In this document: piece after piece, positions 10,597-21,904 of the stretch
Numbering within the stretch: position 1 is the stretch's first letter
How the letters are laid out: every line of letters begins with the position of its first letter
Source: Geosiphon pyriformis
Lineage: Eukaryota > Glomeromycota > Glomeromycetes > Archaeosporales > Geosiphonaceae
Direction of reading: 5' to 3'
Assembly (NCBI GenBank): GCA_016748015.1
Contig: JAAOMT010000523.1
Span: forward strand, 1,302,273-1,348,545
DNA length: 46,273 nucleotides
Notes under the pieces: model-generated
Told to the model about the DNA's origin: nothing
Database searches by the model: none
What the model saw: only the letters and a program-made list of their open reading frames with translations
Position numbers and translations under genes: made by a program

Positions 10597-10670
<74 letters not shown>
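10525..10670. repeat. Poly(A)/poly(T) tract in LTR
   Basis: About 146 bases are nearly pure A on the plus strand with a few T interruptions. The same position in the other type B LTRs holds 38 bases (21325-21362) or interrupted A tracts (24739-24791, 35754-35813). In element orientation it is a T tract downstream of the TATA box. Its length may be affected by assembly. Confidence 0.9.
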
Positions 10671-10672
<2 letters not shown>

Positions 10673-10964
10673 AAAGAAAATTAGTATTGTTAATTGCTAT
10701 GATCAAAAGTGATTGGTCCAAGTTGTTATGGGTTTAAGACATTTATGCTAATAACATCTATTCTAAAACAAAAATAGAAACAATAATTAGTTTAATTGAA
10801 ATACAAAAGTTTAAAAAACATGTATTTGTGAGTTTGATTTTAAAAGATTATTTTATTTAAATATGACTATAAAATATTGGGTATATAGTAAAAAAGATTA
10901 TTATTATGTTTTTTTTACTGTTATATATTCTTTTTGTTTTACAAAATTGCTTCTAATTGCTTTG

Positions 10965-11105
10965 TTATTTCTGTTATCACTTTGTTTTTCTATGTTATTG
11001 TTAGTTATATTATGTTATAATATTTTATTCTATGTTATTGCTAGTTATACTATGTTATAATATGTTATCCTATGTTATTATGTATTATCTTATGTTTTTT
11101 ATATT
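10965..11105 (-). repeat. Short-unit array upstream of TATA in type B LTR
   Basis: On the minus strand units like AATAACATAG and TATAACATAG recur with variable spacers. The array lies about 40-180 bp upstream of the TATA box in element orientation. Equivalent arrays occur in the other three type B LTRs (about 21690-21830, 25110-25330, 36150-36360), each with different unit order. The long hydrophobic open frames seen across it are a by-product of the repeat. Confidence 0.75.
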
Positions 11106-11577
11106 ATCTTGTGTTATTTTGTATAGTCATGTTTTGGTCACATTTTCTTTATAACTTTGGATTAGTTTTACTATTCAGATGATATTATTTCTGTTTAGAA
11201 TTGAGTTTCTGCAAAATTGTCTATATCTATTAATATGGCTTTGTTTGTGTAATGTTTAATTGTTATGTTGAGTATTGTTTTTTGTAGGTCTTTTAACTGT
11301 TGGTTGGTTATTCATCCTATGTTGTTAACTGTTATAGTTTTTATAAATCTATATAACAGTACATTTGGATAATATTGGAAAACAATATACAGTCAATATG
11401 CTGTTTTGTAATATAAGATCAGGTTGCTTCTTCCTACAAATTTTTCTACTTGTTGTATTGTTTTTTTGTTAAAAGTTTTCTGTTCAAGATCTCTGTATGG
11501 TGTCTTCAAATTTAGCTGTTTACTAATTTTGTTGAACCAATATATTAGAGGAAGTTTTTCTTTCCATTTTTGGATGT

Positions 11578-12412
11578 TATTATGAGATGGTTTTCTTGGT
11601 ATATTTAATTGTTGATCTCCCATTTTAATTGCAATCAGTCTCTTGTGAGTTCCTCTATTTTATGTGTTGGATATTAATGATAATATATTAAAGGTTTTCT
11701 CTTGATGTTGTAATATAAGTCTTCTCTTTAATTCTAGTTGTCTTTGTATGTTGTGTACTCTTTCTCAAAGGTTAATCTGAAGTTTACCCATTGTCTGGGG
11801 TCTTCTCTGAAGCTATTCTTACAATTGTCTGATGTGTTTTTCTAATCTAGAAACACGGAATATTAATGGCCTTTTCACGATTTCTCTAAGTATATAATAA
11901 AGCTTTTTTCAATTTAATTAGTAACCACATAAATAATCTTGATCAGAGATTATTCTTCCAAAGAGTTTAAAGATGGAATGATAGTTTTATTTGCTAGAGA
12001 GAGTATGTGAATTCTATTGTTAATCTCATAATTGTGATGTTCATTCAATTTATTATTTTTATTAATTCTTTTTGAATAAGATTTTATTTAGATATTTGTT
12101 GCTTTTAGTTGAAGCTTGTTTTTTTTTATTATTAAAACTATTGTATATATATAATTATTGTTTTACAAAATAACGTTTTATAATACTCTATTTCTGTTAT
12201 TTCTAAATAGTGCTTGCTGCTATTGTGAAATAGTATTTGCTGCTTTTGCACAATAATGCTTGCTCCTATTGTAAAATAGTGCTTGTTGCTATTACATAGT
12301 AGTGTTTGCTGTTATTTGTAAATTATTTCTTTTTATAAATTGTTGCTGTGCTATTTCATAATTGACTGATTTATATTATTTATAATTCCTATTAAATTTT
12401 TGAATTGTAACA
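11578..12412 (-). repeat. Solo LTR, type C-like, inside the element B tail
   Basis: The 835-bp insertion relative to element D starts TATTATGAGATGG and ends TTGTAACA. It is flanked by atgt (11574-11577) and gtgt (12413-12416). Alignment of the flanks with element D (about 25775-25800) gives an uninterrupted target of the same length. It has a TATATATA box near 12143 and a repeat array upstream of it on the minus strand. Its AGTAA-CACATAAA region resembles type C LTRs, so it is a divergent relative. Confidence 0.8.
12195..12320 (-). repeat. U3 array of AATAGTGCTTGCTGCTATT units
   Basis: About four imperfect ~30-bp units carry AATAGTGCTTGCTGCTATTG and variants (12205, 12235, 12270, 12300 regions). 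Read in LTR orientation they lie just upstream of the TATA box. The sequence is not shared with the arrays in the other C-type LTRs. Confidence 0.75.
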
Positions 12413-12713
12413 GTGTTGTCTGGTGTCTATTCCCTTGTTTTAGAGAGTTTAGTCTTGCAAGCTAAAGAAGCTTTAATTTTTTTTTATTTGAAGACTAAGT
12501 ATTCTTTTTTTTGACTTTTTTTAGTTCCTCTTTTTTTTTTTTTCTATGTCTCATCTGAAAGAGATTTTTTTTTTCTAATTTCTTTCTTTTAGACATTATG
12601 TAGGAATAAGAATAGTTGGTTCTAGTTGAATTCTTGTCTATTTCTTTCTTTCTTTTGTCTTTATATCTTATCTTTTTTTTATTGATAATAATCTTTAGTT
12701 GAGATGTTAATTG

Positions 12714-14100
12714 CTAAATTGCTTTAAATAGTTGTTTTAAAAGTTGTAGAATTTGATTTGAAAAATCCATGTTAAAGATTCTATTATTTTTTACTGTTTC
12801 TTTTTGGATATTATATATACTTGAATTTCCCAATTTAATTTGCTGTATATTGTTTATGTTTTGATAACAATGATTGGTTTCAGATTTTATAGTATATTTT
12901 TTGGTCTGATTAATAGAATTTGTGTTTTTAGTTAAAGTACTAATGACAATATCTGTTGTTTTGTATAATAAATTTTTAACCAATTTCCATAAGCTACTTT
13001 CTTTAAAATTCTGTCTTCTAATTATAATTTGTAAGTTTTATTGCTTAAAGCTTCATGTATGTAGAATGGACTATTCCATTTCAAGTCAAACTTTCTACTT
13101 CACTGTTTTTTAGCTTTTGTACAATGTAATAGGACTTGGTTTCCAATCTTGAATTCTATTGGTTGTTTAGATAGATGGTTATTATGTCTTTCTTTCTGTT
13201 GTTCTTGAGTGTTACTAATATTGTCAGCTGCTATTTTACAATTGTCTTCTAATGTTTTCATTAGCTGGTATGTTTTTTGGTATAAGATAGCTTTAAAATT
13301 TTCTTTGGTAATTGTATTTGTTGAGTAGGATAGTATTTTTTATTCAATAGGTAACATAGCTTTTCTTTCATAGACTAATTCAAATAGTGTAAACTGAATT
13401 GTATTTTGCTTCAATATTTGGTATGCCAATAATACAAAGAATATAAATAGATCTCATTCTTGTGTATTTTTATAACTTATTTTTGTTAGTGCTTTACACA
13501 ATGTTTTGTTGAATTATTCTACCAGTTTATTTGTTTGTGGATGATAGAATAACAATAAAGATTGTTTTATTCCAAATCATTGGCTTAATTTAGTCAATGT
13601 ATTATTAACAAAATGTATTCCTTGGTCAGATAGTAATTTTTTTGGGCATTCATGTCTGCAAATTAGGTTTTGATGTATGAATTTGGTTACTGTTTTGGTA
13701 TCAGCTACTTGAATTGCTCTGACTTCTGGCCATTTTATAAGATAGTCTATGGCTATAGTAATGTACCAATTTTTTTTAAATGTAATTGAGAGAAGACTAA
13801 CCAAATTAATTTTAATGTATTAAATGGATTTCCAACTGGAATGGATTGAAGTGGTTTCATTGATTTTGTTTTTCTTTTTCTTTGACAAAAGTTACAATTA
13901 AGCACATATTCAAAAATATTCTTATATATTGTTAGCCAATAGTACCTGTTTATGATTTTTTCCAAAGTAGCATTCTTATTAAAGTGTTTTGTAGTTGAGT
14001 CAGAATGCATGCTATGTAAAATCATTTCTTTTTCATTGTCTTTTATAACTTATTATGAGGTAAAACAGTTTCAACATTTTTGACAATATAGCTGGTTATT
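12714..14100 (-). pseudogene. Element B integrase with C-terminal domain
   Basis: Integrase joins element cDNA to host DNA. On the minus strand the HHCC zinc domain reads H-SDSTTK-H near 14010 with CNFCQ near 13890, preceded by RYYW. The catalytic core gives VAIDYL.KWPEV-type (read here as IAIDYLIKWPEV, 13760) with the first Asp, LLSDQGIHFVNN (13625) with the second Asp, and HPQTNKLVE (13520) with the Glu, so all three catalytic positions are visible. The C-terminal part (13480-12990) resembles the DKV.LY...K..KFE.KW pattern of Gypsy integrase tails, then 12983-12714 is open and leads into the unknown tail. Frameshifts and stops inactivate it. Confidence 0.85.
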
Positions 14101-15640
14101 TTGGATAAAGTAATTTTTGGCTTGTTTTTGTACAATACTTTGTTTCTGTTAAGATAATATCTTCTTGAACTGAAGTGTCAATAAGTACTGATGTAATCAC
14201 TAATAAGTAGTGATATCTATGGATTTGAGACTAGACTTGTATTATCTTCAACAAACTGTCAGCATTGGTATTCTTAGATTTTTTCTTGTAATGGGCTTTG
14301 TATAAAAATTGTTGCAGATAAGTGTTCTATTGTGCATATTTTCTTCTTGGTTGTGGCTTGTTAAGTAGCCAAATAAGTTTTTTATGATCAATATATATGT
14401 CAAATAGTTGGCTAAAATAGTGTTTTCAAGTGTATATGGTCTAGTAAATGGTAAGACATTCTAAATTCATTGTATTATATATTCTTTTAGCTGAATTTGT
14501 ACTATAACTAATATACATAATTGAATGTTCTCTGTTGTTTGGTTCTATTTGGGACAAAACTGTTCTTAATGCATTCTTCAAGGCATCTATTGTGATTATA
14601 AACTTTTTGTTGAAGTTGAAGTAGATCAAAATTGGTGCTGTGATTAATTGTTGCTTAAGATAATCAAAGATTTCTTGTTGTTCTTTTTTCTAAAAGTATA
14701 GTACATGTTTTAACAGTAAGTGGTGAAAGGGTTTGGCAATATCTAAAAATCTTTTTATGAACTAATGATAGTATTTAGCCAGTTCTAAAAATCCTCTCAG
14801 TTCTTGTAGATTAGTTAGAACTGAAAAATCTTTGATTTTTTGTACTTTGTTTAGATCAAATTTGACTTTATCTTTGCCAATCAAATATTCTAGAAATTTC
14901 AGTTCTTTTTTTCCAAAGAAGCATTTATCAGAGTTGAGCTTTAGCTCTGCACCTTGAAGGTGTTTAAAGATCTGTTGGAGGTAGAGTAAATGGTTGTCAA
15001 AGGTTTCAAAAAACACATTGGTATTATCTAGGTATACTACAACTGATTTTTATAGGATTTCTTTGTATACAACATCTATTAGCTGCTGAAAGATAGCAAA
15101 GGTGTTAAAAAGCCTGAAAAGCATCATGTTGAACTCAAAGTTTCTATTTTATATAGTAAATGCCATTTTTTTTTGTTCTTTGAGTCCATTTTAACTTGTC
15201 AATATCTACTGATAAGATCTAATAACAAATACCATTTTTTATTTCTCAGATTGTCCAGAATTTTTTGAATGAGTGAAATAAGATAACTATTTCCTTAAGT
15301 AATATTATTTAGTTTCCAATAGTCCATGCAGAATCTTATCTTTTCATTTTTTTTTGTAACTAATACAACTAGAGAGAATCAAGAGCTTAAAAATTTTTTG
15401 ATCAGTCCATTGTTAAGCATTCATTGTATTTCTTGTTTAATTAGATTATCACTGGATGAAAGTACTTGATAAATCCATTGTTTAATAAATCAAACATCTT
15501 CTATGTCAATCTGGTGTTTCATAATATCGGTGTGTTCAAATTCATTTTTACTGGCAAAGACATTAACATATTAGTTTAATAGAACTTTGAGTTGTATCTA
15601 CTGTAGCATGCTCAAGTTTCCCAAGTTTAGTTTGTTGATT
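14101..15640 (-). pseudogene. Element B RT and RNase H
   Basis: The minus strand gives RT with LDLISRY then TGA in place of Trp then QVKMD (15190-15230), so the first catalytic Asp is kept. Near 15030 it reads VVVYLDNTNVF, so the second Asp of YLDD is Asn. The thumb region LNSDKCFFGKKELKFLEYLIG is open at 15016-14762. RNase H follows with FIITIDALKNALRTVLSQ (14600) and NLECLTIY, then linker sequence to the integrase zinc domain at 14100. The catalytic TDAS box reads TIDA here. Confidence 0.82.
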
Positions 15641-16059
15641 TCTTCTGGTGTAAACAGATAACTTTCCTTTGGCAGATTTCATACTTGTGAGATAATGTCA
15701 CAGAATAAGAATAATTGTGCAAAGTCTGAAATGGGTTGAAGTTTCTTTGGATTCTGAATGTCTGGGAATATGGAATCAATGAAGGTTTTTTCTGAGATTT
15801 TGATGGTGTCTTCTATGTAATTATAAATAAAAATCTTTAAATGGTTATGAGCTTTAAATAGTATATACAGATTGGCTACGTCAACTAGGAAACAGATCTT
15901 AGAATTGGCTCCAAATAATATGACTTGATCTTGAATTTTTTAATCTACTTTGAGAATATATTGTCTGTATAGAAGAATGAAAATGACTGTATCAGTGGAA
16001 ATAAATTCTACCTGATCACTGTCTTCTTCTATAAAATTAACTGGTATGTTCTCTTTTTC

Positions 16060-16450
16060 ACTTAATTCAAATCTGTTAATTTTTTTAGTAATGAGACCTA
16101 ATTCTTTGCATATAATAACTGGAATCAATTGGAGTACTTTCACAAAAGGCAAAAAGATTGCTTGGACAATCTTCTCTTGTGACTCAATTTTGTAGGTTTG
16201 TTTGAATTGTTTTGTGGCATCACAATAATGTTTCCAATATAACCAGCATCAATAATTCCTTTTTTTACATTGATTTTTTTCTTTGCAAGACTAGATCTGA
16301 ATGCTATTTGTACTATCATACTAACAGGAATTTTTAACACTATTTTAAGATCTATTATTACAAGAAAGTGTAAGACTATAATTACAGATGATTGTTCAGA
16401 GTATCTTAAATTAAAACCAGTATTGGTGTTATATGCTCTTTTAAAGCATA
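16060..16450 (-). pseudogene. Element B dUTPase domain
   Basis: The minus strand shows motif II FRSSLA, motif III GIIDAGYIGNI and partly motif IV, all in the open stretch 16340-16140. A frameshift follows, and motif V is degraded to INRFELSE (about 16075) before EKENIPVNF. The conserved spacer (16060-15640) with a duplicated IP-type beta segment links to RT. Intact in elements A and E by motif, this copy has lost motif V. Confidence 0.82.
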
Positions 16451-16579
16451 CTTTTTTGTTATTGTCACTATACTATTTCAATTCTAATTCTTTGAAAAGG
16501 TCAAGATAAATAAGATACTGTTTTATTTCAGTAATCTAACTTGACTCTTAAAACAATATGTTTTTAATAGGTAACTCAT

Positions 16580-17400
16580 ATTCTTCTTTAAGTTCTGTTA
16601 ATTTTGCTATAGAATATAATGTCTTTGGAGGTGAATTAAATAGAAGATTATACTTATCACAGTACTAAAAATGGCATAAAACCAAACAATAATTGTACAG
16701 CTTTGTGTTAAGATTAGCTAACCTTTGTTCCTATTCTTCCCAGGTAGAAACCAATTCCTAATATCAATCCTAAAATGCATCTGGATTATCTGTGAAAAGA
16801 TCATCCATAACATAGTTGAGTTTATTATATTTAAGCATGAAAGGATTGTTCTTGATTTCTCATATTTCACAGAGTGTAGTGCTTTTGGCTTTTGCACTTA
16901 CTATTCTCCAAATTTTATGCTTATTGTGTAAATAATCTTCTAATTGTATTAGTGTTTCTCTCTAAACATTCTCAATTAAAGTTCTTTTTTGTACCTAATT
17001 ATTGATTAAAATTATGTATTGAAATGCTTTGTTATATGTTTTTTCTTTGCCAGATACATTATTTTAAAATTCTTTATTTGCCAGAATTTTTTCATATATA
17101 AGGCATGATATATGGTCTCATTTATCCTGTCATTTTGGTCATCCAAATTTTTTTAACACACAAAGTTTGCAATAATATCTAGTAGCAATTGGTTATTTTT
17201 TATTGTCTCTGATACATGTACTCATTGATAACAACTTTTTCCTACAATTAACACAAATTAATTTCAGAGATCTGTAAAATTGATTTCTTTAATACAGTGC
17301 TTGATAATTTGGTGGTAGTATTTAAGAATCTTTATTAGTCTTTCTTTTTCCTTTTTTTTTACAAGTAGAGGGTGGTGGTAGCTCTGTTTAGAAATCATCC
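16580..17400 (-). pseudogene. Element B Cys-rich domain
   Basis: On the minus strand: ICVNCRKKLLS near 17255, then RYYCKLCVLKKFG near 17170, then the remnant of the third pair near 17110 (SCLIYEKIL, one Cys changed to Tyr). The order and spacing match element D (31580-31334). A second cluster around 16680-16640 is decayed. Between it and protease lies a Lys-rich stretch with stops. Confidence 0.65.
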
Positions 17401-17579
17401 ATCCAAGAAACTTGGTATGTTTCTAAGGTTGATTGGGAAATTAGTTTATCAAATTCAATTAAAGGCTGTTTTGGAGTGGCTATTTGGAAGTGTCCACAGG
17501 TGATGAGTACTCAGGTATTTTGTTCTTTGAAAATAATTTGAAGTTTCTGTGTGTTTCAATCTAGAGTAGTGTGAGTTTT

Positions 17580-18110
17580 TGTTAGCCAATTATTTTCTAT
17601 AAAAGCCTAATATTAGGTGGCTTCTATGACAAGCATCTTGGTTGAAATTTGAATACCACTGATTTTGAAAGAGAAATTATCAATTTCTCTGATTGGAGTT
17701 TTGATATTGCCATTTGCAGTAATAATTTAGACAGTGGCAGCATGATCTATTCAGTAACTTAATTGATCTATTAACTGTTTTATAATTATACTTCCTGCTA
17801 ATCTGCTATTGAGAATTAATTTAATGTCTATGTTTTTGACTCTAGCATCAGTGTATATTGTCATGATTGGTTTGTCCAAATTGATGACAGCTCCATTAAA
17901 CAGGCTAGTTGTGTTCAGGTTTTCAATTTTAAAAAGGAAAATAACAGCCAAAGTGGTGTTTTCTATAATAGTAGCAGGTGAAATTGTATTGTTGGTTTGG
18001 TTTAAAGTTGAAAGATTGAAAATTTTTTTTATATTTTTCTTTTTTACAAGTGTGATATTACCAAAATTTAGAATTTTGATAAGACCAAGATACAAGACTT
18101 GATTGGAATA
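17580..18110 (-). pseudogene. Element B retropepsin-like domain
   Basis: The open minus-strand stretch 18095-17751 contains KLILNSRLAGSIIIKQLIDQL, with the catalytic position Asn (AAT, 17808-17810) and Arg where Gly is expected. The upstream segment TIYTDARVKNIDIK is the conserved lead-in. Downstream (17620-17560) is the ENNWLTKT-like segment. With Asp lost, this copy is inactive. Confidence 0.8.
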
Positions 18111-18913
18111 TTCAGTTTGTGTTGGTTGAGATATTGTGTTGCTATAATTGATTGGTCTGAATAATCTACTGATAGATTATGGTTGATTTCCACTAATGTT
18201 TTGTTATCCTTAATTGTAGTTAATTGCTTATAGTTTTAGTTAATAATATATGAGATTTTAGTACTGAAATGCTAATTGAGCCATTGCTGATGGTAGCTGA
18301 TAGTAATTCTGGGGCATTTTTTATGAGTACTGTGGCAGTTGATATTGGGGTACTAAGAGTTGTGGTTTTATGGTCTAAGAATATCTTAGTTGTTGATAAT
18401 ATTGATTTCTTTTGTTTTGGTCTGCTAATTTTTTTTGGCAGTCTCAAACAATATGTCCAGGTTTCTGACAATAATAACAACTATAGAGATTTGTTTTCTA
18501 GAGTTGTTGTTGCTGCTGACAATTCTGCTGTTATTAATGTTTATTGTTGTTAGTGTTGTCTTTCTGTTAAGATGGCTGATAGGTTCTTGTGGTACTGGCT
18601 AAAAATCCCTCAATTTTTTGAGTTAATGTCTTACTTAATTGGATTATTTTTGTGTTAATATTTGAAGTTCTATTAATGGTCAAGTTAATGGCTTGAGTAT
18701 GATTGGCTTTTTGCTTTGCTAACTTAAAATTATAAGCAAGAATAACTGTTTCTTTTAGATTTGTTGGGTGGTAGGGTCTTACTAATTATAGAATACTATT
18801 CCTTAATTTTTTAACAAATTGGTTAAGAATTTGTCCAGGGGTGTAATAGTCTCTTTTAATTGTCTAAACCTGTTAAAAAATTTGATTAAACCATCAAAAA
18901 TAAGTGGTTATGG

Positions 18914-19779
18914 TGTTATAGGTGAATATTTGAGGTTTCGAAACAAATAACAAACCCATAATTTGGTGCTTAATAACTAATACAGTTGGTAATATCTAAA
19001 GGTTTTGATGAATTTAAAGGTTTTGGGTTTGGAGTTCTTTATATAATGGATAGAGATTTAATAATCATGGTATATAAGTTGTTGGTAATGTGTTTCTCAA
19101 TTTCTTTTTTCAATTTGGTGGCCAGTTTATTCTGACAGTTGTGCTCTTTTGATAAGTTATCCAAATTTTTCAATCTATACTCTTCTATTTGGGTCTTTTA
19201 CCAGATTATCCATGACATCAATTATTCAGTGCATATTCTCTTAATTAATTAGTAAACAACATAAAAACAACAAAAAAAGAATAATGATTAAAGAAAGATG
19301 AAGAAATTAAGCCAAGACAATTCAGTTAGTATCTTGTTAATAGCTATGATCAAGAACTATTGTTTCAGTATAGTTAAGTATTTATAGTTATCAACATGAA
19401 GTGTTGATAATAAAAAGTGGATTAAGATAACAAATAATTATTTATTGATATTTGTAATTTAAAAGATTGTTTAGATAAAATCTAAACTGAAAGATCTGTC
19501 TTTTTTGCTTCTAATGCTACTACTATATATACATAATTTAGGTTCTACAAGATTGCTCATATTTCCAAGCAATATGCTATAATTTCTTGAGCAATACTTA
19601 CATTACTGAACAATGAACCCTAATTTTCTAATATTGCTCCACATTGCTGAACAATATGCCATAATTTCTGACATTGCTCCATATTACTGAGCAATATGCT
19701 CATATGCTAACTACTACTCTCCCATTGGTCTATCTGTTTTTCCCACTATTTTTTTTATATATTTTCTTTATGAATAACA
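18914..19779 (-). repeat. Solo LTR, type C, inside element B gag
   Basis: The 866-bp repeat has ends TGTTATAGG and AATAACA and is flanked by atgg on both sides (18910-18913 and 19780-19783). The flanks align to uninterrupted gag of element D with equal length. It is similar to 43842-44733 and, reversed, to 39477-40414. A TATA box (TATATATA) is near 19525. Confidence 0.93.
19550..19695 (-). repeat. U3 array of ATTGCTCA/TGAGCAAT palindromic units
   Basis: ATTGCTCA, ATTGCTCC, ATTGCTGA and their inverse forms (TGAGCAAT, AAGCAATA) recur about ten times, many as inverted pairs. In LTR orientation the block ends about 25 bp upstream of the TATA box. The two other type C LTRs have different motifs at this place. 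Confidence 0.8.
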
Positions 19780-20939
19780 ATGGCTTTATGATTCTTTTGT
19801 TTTACTATGTTGAACTGATTTTGTAGTCGAATGAGTGTATTAGGGTTGCAAAAATATTACAAGAAGGCAAGTTTGAAAGTGGCAAAGTCAGTTGGTTTTT
19901 TTTCAAGACTTTGGTATTACAAATTTGCTATTTTTGTTAAAAAAAAAGCAATGCTTAGATTGTTCTGTTATTATTCCAATTGTTGATGGTGATTGCTTTC
20001 TCAGCTTTTATAATCCAAAAATATGCATTATCTTTTTCTTCAGAAAATTTCTTGAGCCTAGTAATATTTCTGTAAGTTATATTTTAATTGACTAGAGATA
20101 AAGTATTAGTTAAGACTGAGAAAATTAATGGTAGTATACTGTAGTGTTTCTTTGGTGCTAATGCTAGTTGTTTTTTTATTAATCAAACCAATAAGTTGTA
20201 AAATGACTGTTTCTTTTGAAAGAGTAGTTGTTGATTTAGTTAAAAGCTGTGCTAATGGTGGTTCTTATGTCAACAAGTTTTTATCTGGTATACTGTCTGC
20301 TGGAACAAAATTCCCAAATAACAATCTGTATTCTCCTAGTGATCTGTTCCAAAGATTATTATTCTGGCCCCAAAAGTACAGCATCCTAAAAATTCATGGA
20401 GTTTGTAATTGTGCTTTTATAAATTAGTGAAATAGTATTCTACTTCTTGGTGTTTGATGGTATAAAAGAGTAGTTGGTAAGAAAACTCTTGGTTTTTTAC
20501 TGTCTGTAGACTGAGTTTGTTCTTTTGTGGCAGTTGTGATGTTTGACTCAGTTTTTTTGGAATTGGATTTCACTGGTTGTTTTATTTGAGAATATTTTTT
20601 TTTCATATATTCTTCAATTTTCTTATCAATTATCTAAAGAATCTCAGTAATCACTCTAATGGTGGTATTTGTTGAATATGTTAATAGTCTTTGATAGATT
20701 TTTTTTTTCAAGTTTCCCTGTGTCTGTTGTTTGGCTTAGTAAGCAGTCAATCTTTGCATATAAATAATTACAGAAATTGTTTTCTGTAATAATGGCTTCT
20801 AATAGTATTCTTAAGTCTTCCTAAAAATATTGAAATATTGCTTTCTTATATGGTAAATAATCCTTTTCTACTGTTTCAATAGTCATTATTTCTGTGAATT
20901 TCTGGAGTATTCTGTTTCTGTGGATTTTATAATCTTACA

Positions 20940-20998
20940 GAGAACACTAAATGTTACAAATAAACTGGTGGAATATGAATGTAATGTTTGGTGCTCTC
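20940..20998 (-). promoter_or_regulatory. Primer-binding site and inverted repeat at the element B LTR junction
   Basis: The minus strand after the LTR end TGTAACA reads TT then TAGTGTTCTC, a decayed TGGTGCTCTC primer site. Arms 20940-20958 and 20980-20998 are inverted repeats (15 of 19 positions, all four differences transitions) around a 21-base loop. The LTR thus contains a reverse copy of the primer site next to the real one. Confidence 0.65.
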
Positions 20999-21324
20999 AA
21001 TTTGTGTTGAAACTATTTTGGTCTTTTGTTTGATCAATATTATCAATCTTTAAAAGTCTTTTTTATATCTAAATTTACCTATAAAGTTCTTTAATTATAA
21101 AACACAGAGTTCTAATTTTGCATGTTATAACTTTTCATAAATATGAGCTATCTTTTCCAAGCTAATGAATACAGTTATTAGAGTCTGGCAGTGTTTTTTT
21201 GCCTTTTTGGTAAGCTAACAAGATAACATTAATATCCAATTTTTAGGGGAGCTTCTCTCTTTTACCAAGCTATTACAAAGTCTATTTCTAGACAATCAAT
21301 TTTTTTATGTTGCAGCTCCTCAAG

Positions 21325-21364
<40 letters not shown>

Positions 21365-21904
21365 AAAAAAAATTAGTATCATTAATCATCATAATCAAGA
21401 GCAATTGGTTCAAATTATTATGAATTTGAAATATTTATGCTAATGGCATCTGTCCTGGAACAAAAATAGAAACAATAATTAGTTTAATTAAAATACAGAA
21501 GTTTGGAAAACATGTATTTGTGAGTTTAATTTCAAAGAATTGTTTTATTTGAATATAACTATGAGATATTGGGTATATAGTAAAAAAGATTATTATTATG
21601 TTTTTTTTTGACTGTTTTTTCTAACTTTTACATTACACATTTTTATATATTTTTTGTTCTACAGAATTGCTTCTGATTGCTTTGTTATTTTTGTTATTAT
21701 TTTGTTTTTCTATATTATTGTTAGTTATACTATGTTATAATACATTATTCTATATTATTACTAATTATACTATATTATAATATGTTATCCTACATTATTA
21801 TGTATTATTCTATGTTTTTTGCATTATCCTGTGTTATTTTGTATAGTTATATTTTGGTTATGTTTTTTTTATAACTTTGAATTGGTTTTACTATTTAGAT
21901 AACA
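20952..21904 (-). repeat. 5' LTR of element B (type B)
   Basis: It begins TGTTACAAATAAACTGG and ends TTTAGATAACA. Same order of elements as the partner LTR at 10149-11184: array, TATA-like box, T tract of 38, then a copy of the primer-site sequence near the 3' end. The differences I checked from the partner are mostly transitions. Confidence 0.9.

Larger units (their letters stand above)
10149..11184 (-). repeat. 3' LTR of element B (type B)
   Basis: It begins TATTATGAATAAACTGG and ends GATGATA on the plus strand, degraded forms of TGTTAC...GTAACA. It shows strong similarity to 20952-21904 and to the two LTRs of element D. In element orientation it holds an ATAACATA-type array (11105-10965), a TATA box (minus-strand GAATATATAACA, 10919-10930) and then a long T tract (10670-10525). 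Length 1036 bp, longer than the 953-bp partner mainly because of the homopolymer. Confidence 0.9.
11185..12713 (-). pseudogene. Element B C-terminal tail, unknown function, split by a solo LTR
   Basis: After the integrase C-terminal domain, the minus-strand frame continues in line into a region conserved in elements D and E. It begins MDFSNQILQLLKQLFKAI (about 12770), then a Lys-rich stretch (YKDKRKKEIDK). Beyond the inserted LTR it has LNLKTPYRDLEQKTFNKK and VEKFVGRSNLILYYKTAY (11620-11393), then NVLLYRFIKTITVNNIG and a final stretch near the 3' LTR. It is rich in Lys, Gln, Asn and Ile with helical, possibly coiled-coil, character. I do not recognise it as a known env-like or chromodomain sequence. 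Confidence 0.65.
18120..20886 (-). pseudogene. Element B Gag with CCHC knuckle, split by a solo LTR
   Basis: A minus-strand Met at 20886 starts MTIETVEKDYLPYKKA, which is also conserved in element D after its first codons. The N-terminal part includes the open stretch 20606-20424 (Lys/Ser/Thr-rich, ending TTLLYHQTPRSRILF). Capsid sequence follows to 19780, is cut by the LTR at 18914-19779, and resumes to 18560. The knuckle lies at 18438-18479, C-YY-C-QKPG-H-IV-stop-D-C, complete but for a TGA. The Q/N-rich remainder runs to the protease. Confidence 0.82.
10149..21904 (-). mobile_element. Element B: Ty3/Gypsy retrotransposon with both LTRs, inserted in element E
   Basis: Two type B LTRs (10149-11184 and 20952-21904) flank a minus-strand gag-pol of about 9.8 kb. 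The flanks are ataa (10145-10148) and acaa (21905-21908), a 4-bp duplication differing by one transition. Two solo LTRs (866 and 835 bp) lie inside; without them the element is about 10.05 kb. Domain order is Gag, protease-like, Cys-rich, dUTPase, spacer, RT, RNase H, integrase, tail. All domains carry stops. Confidence 0.92.

Noticed and set aside
10494-10712. Open frame coding almost only Lys
   Set aside because: It is the translated poly(A) tract of the type B LTR, not a gene.
10863-11060. Hydrophobic open frame resembling a membrane protein (also at 25033-25278 and 36058-36303)
   Set aside because: It falls in the AT-rich unit array and TATA region of type B LTRs on the strand opposite to the element.
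19550-19695. CRISPR-like array of short repeats
   Set aside because: Units are short, imperfect and palindromic without regular spacers, and lie in an LTR upstream of a TATA box in a eukaryotic context.
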